A stretch of 64,000 bases of DNA from Corynespora cassiicola (lineage: Eukaryota; Ascomycota; Dothideomycetes; Pleosporales; Corynesporascaceae), in assembly GCA_022059125.1 (NCBI GenBank), contig JAEUWY010000005.1:496001-560000 (forward strand), read 5' to 3'. The notes beneath the pieces were generated by a model. That model was not told the DNA's origin. It did not search any database and saw nothing but the letters and a program-made list of their open reading frames with translations. This document shows positions 56,134-64,000 of this stretch, in pieces. The stretch's first letter is position 1. Every line of letters begins with the position of its first letter. A program made the position numbers and the translations under genes.

Positions 56134-57006
56134 TCACCACTTTTCAACCGCAGGCCTCAGATCAATCTCCCATGTGAAATTCGTCTTGGGCTGTGTGTGT
56201 AACCACCAATAGTCATTTGCAATCTACTCCTCATTAGTCTCGTTCATCGTCGCTATCAACCTTTTGTGAACTTACCCCATCTGCATTCAGTTTAGCCTCA
56301 GGACCAAGTTCCTTCAACAACTCCTTGGTCCTTGGAATGTCGATGACTCCGTCAATGATCGCGTGACTGACGTGGACGCCCTGAGGCCCAAACTCTCTTG
56401 CAAGACTCTGGCTCAGCGCCCGTAGAGCCCATTTCCCTGTCGCAAATGATGCCATGTTTGCGTTGGCTTTGACTGAAGCTGTGGCGCCAGTGAAAATAAG
56501 GGATGGCGGGTGCTGAGACTTTTGCTCAACTCCTCTCAGTAACAGAGGAAGAGTGGCTTGCGAGAAGATAAAGCCCCCCTTCGCGCTAACATCTAACGAA
56601 GTGCTAAAAACATCTTCGGGGAGCTCCAAGAAGGGCTTGCGAAGGAAGCCACCACTTGCATTGAAGATTGCAGCCTGCAATTTTGTCAGTGGACTTTCTT
56701 TCTTTAGCCCATGTGCACGGTCTTCCAAGAATGGGCATCTAATAATCGTACCGCAGCACCAACGTCATTTCCAAACTCTTTCTTGATCGTCTCCACTGCA
56801 TTCTGTACGCTCTTCGAATCGGAAATGTCGGTGCTGATGCCAATGGCCTTTCCTCCGGCGGAATTGATTTCATTGGTCAAGCTTTCGTAGTTGGAGGGGC
56901 TTCGAGCAAGAAGCACAACAGGATATGTGGCAGCAAACTTGCGAGCAACTGATGCTCCAGTACCTGGACCTACACCAGCGACGATAGCAATCAATTTCGA
57001 GGCCAT
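56134..57006 (-). CDS. Short-chain dehydrogenase/reductase-like protein with Phe at the catalytic Tyr
   Basis: An SDR-fold NAD(P)-binding protein. Three exons, 57006-56752, 56674-56276 and 56223-56134, give 247 aa, a normal SDR length. The nucleotide-binding motif is VAGVGPGTGASVA near residue 9, followed by STDISDSKSV and FNASGG (NAG-like). The catalytic Ser region is SLIFTGATAS, and the YxxxK site reads ASFATGKWALRAL, that is Phe instead of Tyr with the Lys kept. The last exon supplies YWWLHTQPKTNFTWEIDLRP and ends AVEKW. Some fungal SDR subfamilies naturally carry SFxxxK, so this may be a family trait and not decay. The substrate is unknown; the reaction may be altered or absent. Confidence 0.88.
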
Positions 57007-58075
57007 TATGGGTGTACTGTTATATCACCAAAGATGATATGCTAGTGGGGTGTTTGAGGTTGCGGTAATGGAGGGGAAGCAGGAGCGTGGCTGTTCCTAT
57101 AAGATAATGCCCGTAAGCTGCCCACGATGTTTAGTAAAGCATCAAAGGCGTAATAATGGGGTCAGATTGCACTATGCATGTTCGATTTGCAAGAATGCGG
57201 AGACCGCAAGCTCCGATCCGCGTCATGATTAATAAGCAACAGCACCTTTGGGATCTACTGCATTGTCAACTTCCAGTGCGGTTTTAGAAATGATAGATAG
57301 TAATACGATTGTACTCTCCCAAAGCCATGGCCTGCACTTTGCAAATGGACATGAGTCTGTGAGCTCTATTCTGGAAGTGGAGCCTTGGATATTGCAGAAT
57401 GCTGCATTGTATCAATAAGCATCTCGATTACTGAACGATATATCTATCAATCAAAGTGGCCTACGTCAAAGCAAGATTTGGATAGCAGCATCTGAGCCTA
57501 TGGACCAGTGGTTGGGACCCACGTACAGTCCAGCGAAATGATGTCACATGTGAGTGATTCGTAAGACTTGACCCTGCATTTCTCTAAGCATGATTAGCGC
57601 ACTGAGATGTATCTCACCATCAAACCGTTTCCATCATAGAAAACCTCCGAAACGGTCTGCAGGCGAGCATGGCAAAAGCCACATATCATCATTCTTCGCT
57701 AGTCGTATAACTGCAAGCAACCATCGAGAAGGGTTGAAGAGTAGATATCCTAGCGGTGTTGGAGCATTGCAGTGGGCTGCAGGAGGGGAAATGAGCATGT
57801 GCATGCAGTGGGACTCGGTTGGATTGCGTGTCTTCACCCTGGACTGTCCTGTCGCTACATCGAAAATCGAGGATACAAGCCAGTGCTGGCAAGTCCATTG
57901 TTCGAGCTAGAAGTCGGTATAACGCCCCTATTTTTCATCCCATACCGCATGATCGACGATGTTGAAAGAGATGTTATGCATTCCGTTCGCTCGATGTGAA
58001 AGAGGTACAGCCCGCGCCGATGTTCCCGGGCATCCCAACCATAAATTTGTCGTCAACCTGAAAGCACACCACCAT
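57007..58075. other. 1.1-kb intergenic region
   Basis: Between the SDR 5' end and the RPL26 3' end. Short ORFs (for example 57590-57910 +) show no domains. No gene is supported. Confidence 0.5.
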
Positions 58076-58790
58076 CTATGCCGATGCCTTCTTCTTCTGC
58101 GCCTCGCGTCCCTCGCTTATCCTCTCGAGGATGCTCTCACGATCCTGTACTGTGTCAGCACACTCCACCACATATATTCGCAAATCGCGGGCGTACCTTG
58201 TCGAGCTTGAGCTTGGTGATGACGACCTTGGAGGGATCGACAGGGATGGGGACAGATTGGCCTTGAGATTGTAAGATTCTGAAATCGACGTTGCAGAAGT
58301 ATAGGAACTAACCGTTGCTCTTCTCACGGTTCACTGTGCCCTCGTTAGCGTTGAATCCAAATTCGAGTGTAGGATGTACGGACCTCCGTTGACGTGGATG
58401 CAGAACTTGAGGCGGTAGACGGAGTTGATCTTGCCCTCACGGCCCTTGTTGGAGCCACGAACGATGGTAACCTCGTCCTAAAAATTGTTTAGTACTTGTT
58501 GCGTTGGGGAGGATCAATTTCGGTAGGGCGTACGTCTTTGCGGATGGGGATGCTACTGTGGTCAGCGCAATTCACATCTCTCGACAGCAACAATCGCTCA
58601 CCTGCGCACGTTGTGCTTCTCACGGAGCTCCTTGCTCAAGGGCGCCTGGAGTGCGTCAGGAAACATGCATCGAAGTTCGCGCCGATAAACCTACGCTCAT
58701 CAAGACACGCCTGACGCTGGAGGGAGCGCCGAAGTGAGCCTTCCTGCTCTTCCTCCTGGAGCTGGCGATTCCCTGGTTAACCTTCGTCAT
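58076..58790 (-). CDS. RPL26: 60S ribosomal protein L26 (uL24)
   Basis: A cytosolic large-subunit ribosomal protein, 136 aa, in seven exons: 58790-58695, 58645-58602, 58555-58534, 58477-58384, 58333-58313, 58261-58197 and 58144-58076. All junctions are GT-AG and in phase. The protein begins [20 protein letters not shown], continues [19 protein letters not shown], then [23 protein letters not shown] (the KOW motif), VHVNG...[19 protein letters not shown] and ends [12 protein letters not shown]. One exon is only 21 nt and another 22 nt. High intron density in a short highly expressed gene is usual for fungal ribosomal proteins. The longer frame upstream of 58790 is not part of the protein. Confidence 0.96.
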
Positions 58791-59232
58791 TGTGAATGGC
58801 CGTGTTGTGTTGTCGTGCTCGGTATCGAATCTGTCCCGGGGCTGAGAAATTGAGAATGGTGTGCGATGCGGCGGCCACCAATTCGCTTGTGTTAGCGGCT
58901 CGGCATCCGGATCATTGCTTTTCCGTCCGCCGCGCTCCGCCGTCCTCTGGGGCAACGCGTGCCCTAAGGCCCAATCGCCTATCCCAGCCAATTTACTTTC
59001 GCTCACGCGTCGCGGCTCCGTTGGCAGCACGACGCCGCCGGTTACGCACGCAGCTCCCCTACGGATCAACTTTTTGACTGCGTCGGACCCACTCTCCGCC
59101 ATTTCTGGCGCCAGAGCCGCTACCCATTTAGCCAACCTCACTTGTGGCGCCACTGCGATCTCCATGCGACCCCTCAACCTCACTGAGAAAGCGGCACTGA
59201 AGAAGGCCCCAGCCTTCTAGGTGGTTGCTACC
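58791..59232. promoter_or_regulatory. Divergent promoter RPL26 / AT-hook gene
   Basis: A 442-bp GC-rich gap between two divergent genes. The plus-strand frame at 58861-59220 ends in a stop just before the AT-hook gene and has no domain content. Confidence 0.5.
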
Positions 59233-62200
59233 ATGTCAAACTATAGCGGCAATCCATACAACTACCCCTACCAGCAAAGTTCATCACATCAGTACTCCGC
59301 ATATCACACTGCGCCCGCTGCAAACAGCATTCCTCAACCACCGCGCCAATTCCCGACATCGCAATCCGCAGCCACGACGCAATCGACAGACTACATGTCA
59401 TACTCGGCCTCATCATACAACGGACAAGGGAGTGCATATGGCGGACAGTCGGACAATAGCTGGGGCAATGATTATGGTGGAAACCGCGATACTACCAATC
59501 GCGCGGCCGAAGTGCTGCGCAATATGAGTAGCACACCCTATACGCCTAGCAGTACTGCAAGCGCAACCCCAGGATTCACCACGACGAATGCGAGTACTCA
59601 GAACGCACGTTGTACGGCTACTTCCTCACAGCAACCCCATCATTCCCACACGTACGGCCAGTCTCAACCACGCCCCCGCAGTGTCAATACAAATCGAGCT
59701 CAGGCAACATCATCTAACCGAGGGCTTCCTTCACCTGCGACAACCGCTGGCTACCCATCCCAACGAGCTGCCCAGGGAGTCTATGCTCAGCAGCAACAGC
59801 GTCCTGAAAGTACCGCGCAGTACAGCCACAGCACCCCAGTCAGTTCGGCCAGGAGCGCTGCCATGACTGCTGCAACTCAATTCAGCGACTACACCAGCAG
59901 ACAACTTCCAAGCGTCGACGCGTCCCGAAACATACAGAATCCGGCCGTAACTGCTGCTTATAGCTACGATACCAGTCAAGTGACTGCACCCATGGCACAT
60001 CCTTCGCTTCCGGCTAGTGTTTCCAACCATTATAGCGAAAACACCACTGTAGATCCAAACGAGGTCTATGACCCTTGGCCGGAATACCAGAAGCAACTAG
60101 AGGCCCGTCGCAAACAGCAGGCCCTCGAAGACGCTGCTCGTGCAGAAGAAGAGAGAAAGGCGGAAGAGGCCCGCAAAGAGGAGGAGCGTAAACGTTGGGA
60201 GGAGGAGCAAAAAAAGCAGCAGGAAAAAGAAGAGCAGGCACGTCAGGCGGTAAGAGAGAAGGCATCGCAATCGAATCTTGCCGGGATCGGGTCAGGAGGC
60301 GGCCCCCTCACTGCTGAAGAGCTGGAATCAGAGATCCGTGCCATGATGGCCAAGATGCGCGAGTTCAACTCGAAAGATCCTGCGCTTTTAGCACGCATAT
60401 GGGAAGAGGAGAGGCGCGCAAAGGTTTCAAAGTCACCAGCAGCGCAAAACAAAGCAGGTAGCCAGACTACGGCACCGCATGCAAAGGCTCCTCCTGCCCC
60501 ACCTGCAAAAACTACTCCCGCTCCACCTGCAAAGGTTACTCCTGCTCCACCAGCTGCAAATCAAAGGAAAAAGGCTGCCCCCAAAGAGATGACACGGGCC
60601 CCGGTAGCTGCCCCTGCTGTTACAGCTACCCCGGCTACAGCAGTCAGAGCGCAACCAACAGTGCCAAAACAGCCAGCTCAGCCTGCGGCAACCCCATCTC
60701 GACCGACCGGCAATACCATCTGGCCTCCCGAGAAGAGAGCCCACCTAGCCAATGCTGCTGCTACATATCTCAATGGGCAAAATCCGACAAAGACACTTGA
60801 CGCTAGTAGCGTTCTCAGCATGCTTGAGGGAAATCCTTCTTATATTGAACTGTGTGAGCAGTTAGAAGCTATGGACCTCAAACTGGATCGAGCTGCTTTT
60901 GCGAAAACTCTGCTCAACGCCGTTCCGGACATTAATTCCTCGTCTCGCACCCAGGCTCGACCTGCACAGACTCCCAGTGCCGCACAGGTACAGGCACCAC
61001 CTCCTCCAGCAATCCCCAAGAAAGAAGCGGCCATTCCAGCGGCTGCAACTCCCCAATATACGCCAGCAGCTGAATCTCCAGTAAATACATCGTCTTTTAC
61101 GCCGCGCCCCGACAATGGTGACTCGGCCTCTCGCTCTCCTGCTCCTGTTGCCGAAATGGTTCCGATAAAACCCGAGTTCAAGGCTCCAGCAAACAAGGAA
61201 GAAGCAGCCCGCAAACGTAATTTCAAGGATCTGATCGATCTCACCCAGCTCGACGAGGAAGAGGACCTGCCACCGCCTAAGAGGCAGAACATCGATCCAA
61301 TGTACACCCGGATATCTCCAGGAGCGAACATTCATGATGCGCAAGATGTTATGGATATTGATAGAGGGACTCCGATCACAAATAACATCAATGTCATTTC
61401 TGATACGCCAACTCCGACGACTGATATGACTACAACAGCCCCGGTTCCTGCAGAGTTCCGGCATCAAACACTTGTGCAACCAATTAACAAGAAATTTGCG
61501 CTTCGCCGAAGCACATACAACCCAAAGACCATCGCCCGCGATGTGCTCTTGGCTTGTGGACGGCATCCGCATGAGCGTGCGCTGAATGCACACTTGGACA
61601 TTCTTAAGACGCACCTGCCACAAGTTACTAACGACGCCGACCTTGATACTCTCAATTGGGATATCCTGGATCCTGGGAAACCACCGCCCGGTTATTATAA
61701 GGACGGTGCCCAGCAATTAATTGAAGACGCCGATGACGAGGATGAGAGCGAGGACGAAGCTGCATCCCGAGTACGCATAGAGACGGTTGGTCGTGAGGGT
61801 GGCACGGCGAAGGTCCAAGCGCCTCTACCGGAGCCGACTAACCCTTTCAAGACCAAGAGACGCGGTCGCCCACCGCGTCACTCTTTCCCCGACGCCTTGA
61901 CATCCACCAACACACCCCCACGAGCCACCAGCGCTGCAAATATGACGGCTAGTGCGCCTCGCCCATCGAGTGGAGTTGGCTATAGTCCTTTTCGCCACCC
62001 TACCGAATTCGGTCCCGACGGCAAGCCTCTTCCTAAGAAGAGAGGCCGGCCCGTTGGATGGCGGAAGGCAATACATGGATCTCCAGCCGCACAGGAGCGG
62101 CCAGGCACAAATGGACATACAGGTCCATTGAACAAGCACAAGCCTTCCCAGCCTAGCGGTCTGCGCAATGTCAACACTGGGGTTAACGAACCCATTAGGA

Positions 62201-62914
62201 TTGACTCTCGCTCACCAAGTGCCGCCCCGCGCTTTCAATCCTTCAAGTGTAAATGGCAGAACTGCCAAGCCGAACTTCACAATCTGGAGACTTTGAAGAA
62301 ACATGTTCTCAAGGTCCACCGCAAGGAAACTGTGCGCGGCACGTTAGAGTGTCTTTGGAGCAGTTGTGGAAAGGAAGTAACACAGCATGACCCAATGACT
62401 GGCAAGATGATTGAGAGGAACGAGCCTCAATCCTTCCGTAATGAAGCTTCATGGCGACAGCATATTGACGGCGAGCATATAGCTCCTTTATCATGGACAC
62501 AAGGGGATGGACCCGCAGGCGGGTTGTCTGGTAAGCTCTTTCACCTGCATTGATGCATTCTTGAACTAACTTTGAAAGACTAACCTTGTGATAGATGCCA
62601 ATGATTCTGAAGCTTATATAAGTGACGCCCAAGGTCGACGCGTTACTCCGCGAATTACTGCCACGCCTGAACATATGAGTAACGGTGGAAACTCCATTGT
62701 CAAGCCTTCGCCCACTCCCCGTGGTCGCGGACGCCCGCCCAAAAGCGCGCTTGAAAACGAAGCACGCGAGATACAAAAACGTGTGTTGTCACAAAAGAAG
62801 CGTCTGGGAGGTCCGGGTATGGACCGTGGTGGTGCGTCGCTGGCAAACAATAAACGTCGTAAAGGGTTCAGTGATCATGAGGACACCGAGGAGGAGCTTG
62901 TAGATGCGGAATAA
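59233..62914 (+). CDS. AT-hook / C2H2 chromatin-type protein (1,205 aa)
   Basis: A large, mostly disordered nuclear protein. Exons 59233-62530 and 62595-62914 join as GGLS|DANDSEAYISD across a 64-nt intron. The first ATG in frame is at 59233 (accATGT); codons before it start only with GTG. Residues 1-280 are Gln/Ser/Tyr/Asn-rich and prion-like (PYQQSSSHQYSAY). A charged coiled coil follows at about 285-345 (ARAEEERKAEEARKEEERKR). Three AT-hooks are seen: KRRGRPPRH, KKRGRPVGW and RGRGRPPKS. A C2H2-like pair lies near residue 1,005 (FKCKWQNCQAEL...HVLKVH, LECLWSSCGKEV...HIDGEH). A conserved-looking helical block is TIARDVLLACGRHPHERALN. The build suggests a chromatin-remodelling subunit or transcription regulator; I cannot assign a named complex with certainty. 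Confidence 0.87.
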
Positions 62915-63288
62915 ATATGGCAAACGGAGACATGGGTCATGGATTGATACTCAAAAGAAGGCATTGCATTCCAATGGTATCCTCCAAGCTAACCTCCAGG
63001 CCATCCTTTACTGGCCGGCATTTGTAGTATTCCATCGCTAGGATATGCTCTGAATGCAAGACGGAATTATAAGATGAATTCAAGTGCCCTGAGAGCTTCT
63101 CCTAGTTCATATTGACATGCGCCCCAACTCCATAGACCATTTGGGTCTTGCGACAAAACCCTGTACCTGTTTGGCTTTTCCTCAGGTATCATCGTGTTTG
63201 CCATGTGAACCCCCATGCTGCAGCAGATTGGCAATTGTGGGAGACCCCCTGGTCCGACCAAACCGCACCAAGCTCGTCAGCGAATTGC
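62915..63288. other. Convergent 3' gap, AT-hook gene / OST4
   Basis: A 3'-3' gap. No gene is seen. Confidence 0.45.
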
Positions 63289-63444
63289 TCAGCTCTTGAC
63301 TTTGCCGGCGGCCGTCTTGCCCGGTTTTTGTGGTGGTACGTGGTCCTCCGAATTCACCTCGAGGAAGTGGTACAGTATTATGAGGAGCATCGAGGCGCTT
63401 CCGAGGAAGATTGCGAGCGTGTAGAGCTGGTTGTCGGTAATCAT
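63289..63444 (-). CDS. OST4: Oligosaccharyltransferase subunit Ost4 (51 aa)
   Basis: The mini-subunit of the ER oligosaccharyltransferase, a single TM peptide that helps hold Stt3 and Ost3/6 together for N-glycosylation. The protein starts MITDNQLYTLAIFLGSASML, continues LIILYHFLEVNSED, and ends in a Lys/Pro tail (PPQKPGKTAAGKVKS). The N-terminal MI(S/T)D followed by one hydrophobic helix is the family pattern. Yeast Ost4 is 36 aa; filamentous-fungal forms have a longer tail like this one. The ORF runs further upstream without a stop, but that part is leader. It is divergent from TMA46. Confidence 0.9.
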   Translation of the reverse strand: MITDNQLYTLAIFLGSASMLLIILYHFLEVNSEDHVPPQKPGKTAAGKVKS

Positions 63445-63883
63445 GTTGGTGGAGTGGAAGGTCGCGCTGGACAGAACTGTTGAGTTGGCTGGAGTTTCTG
63501 GGTGAGAATTGAGTGACCAGATATTTGACAAATCGACTGAAAAGCTTACCTTGACTCTGGGAGTACGCGATTTGGTGGAGGCTTGACTTGGAACGCTGAC
63601 GGAGGAGAATGCACAACGCGGCCCATGTAAAGCCACCTTGAGCTTCCGTAGCTCTAGCTTGGCGATGTTTGGGCACGTGCGCTTTTCCGCCGCTACCGCC
63701 TTCCGCTCCACCCCACCAGCGCACATCGTCATTCTCACTGCAAACCCCAGCCTCGACCGCCCACGCCTCGAGTCACCCATCTGGCCACCACGCGCGCCTA
63801 CCCACCCACGCTCTCTTCTTGGCGATTATCATCAGCTTTTTTATCTAGAATTTTGGTGCATTTGAGCAGGTCGCGACTTCATC
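63445..63883. promoter_or_regulatory. Divergent promoter OST4 / TMA46
   Basis: A 439-bp gap between two divergent housekeeping genes. It contains possible 5'-UTR introns for OST4 (a gtaagc donor on the minus strand near 63,549). Confidence 0.45.
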
Positions 63884-64000
63884 ATGGCGAAGGGAAAAGA
63901 GCAACCGAAGGAGAAGAAGGTCAACGTCGACAAGGTACGCGACAAAGTCCGCATTGATGATGCAAGCTTGCTAACTATGTGTAGACGTTTGGTATGAAGA
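63884..64000 (+). CDS. TMA46: TMA46/ZC3H15-type CCCH zinc-finger protein, 5' end only
   Basis: Partial gene cut by the window end. Exon 1 (63884-63934) encodes MAKGKEQPKEKKVNVDK; a 50-nt intron (gtacgc...tgtgtag) follows, then TFGMK at 63985-64000. The Lys-rich start ending DKTFGMK is the conserved N-terminus of Tma46/ZC3H15 (DFRP1) proteins, ribosome-associated CCCH factors that bind the Rbg1/DRG1 GTPase. The zinc fingers lie beyond the window, so the call rests on about 22 residues. Confidence 0.75.

Noticed and set aside
57590..57910. 106-aa plus-strand ORF
   Set aside because: No domain and overlapping ORFs on the other strand; not supported.

Overview
The window is nuclear DNA from a filamentous ascomycete (Pezizomycotina, most likely a Dothideomycete-like mould). 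The evidence is short GT-AG introns of about 50-80 nt, eukaryotic gene families, and typical fungal accessory families: a Zn2Cys6 regulator, an RTA1 protein, a YAT-type amino-acid permease, a NACHT/NLR protein and a fungal P450. No rRNA, tRNA, CRISPR array or intact transposon was found. Exon joins given here were worked out by hand from splice signals and reading phase, and all listed multi-exon models keep an open frame unless stated.

Left part (1-23.8 kb): an unknown disordered protein; a six-exon amino-acid permease (-); an RTA1-like membrane protein (-); a UPC2-like Zn2Cys6 regulator (+); a C2H2 gene broken by one in-frame TGA (+). Then come housekeeping genes: a SIT4/PP6 phosphatase (-) divergent from a UPF3 nonsense-mediated-decay factor (+), a Leu5-type mitochondrial carrier (-), an MT-A70 methyltransferase (+), and a cytochrome P450 (+).

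Middle (24-41.4 kb): a divergent pair of accessory genes sharing a 404-bp promoter. One encodes an acuF-type C2H2 module fused to a kinase-like domain that lacks key catalytic residues (-). The other encodes a DUF7580-type protein (+). After them comes a long gene-poor block (28.3-41.4 kb), GC-rich and full of microsatellites, interrupted only by one 145-aa Ser-rich gene at 36.3 kb.

Right part (41.4-64 kb): a 1,716-aa WD40/alpha-solenoid protein with a long Arg/Ser-rich tail (+); an unresolved multi-exon candidate (49.2-50.1 kb); a NACHT NLR-like protein (-); a cysteine-rich secreted protein (-); and an SDR with Phe in place of the catalytic Tyr (-). Housekeeping genes then resume: RPL26 (-, seven exons), an AT-hook/C2H2 chromatin-type protein (+), the 51-aa OST4 subunit (-), and the start of TMA46 (+), cut by the window end.

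The best candidates for undescribed biology are the divergent pseudokinase/DUF7580 pair (24.0-28.3 kb) and the NLR neighbourhood (49-57 kb). Both look like fungal self/non-self or immune-like accessory loci; that function is inference.
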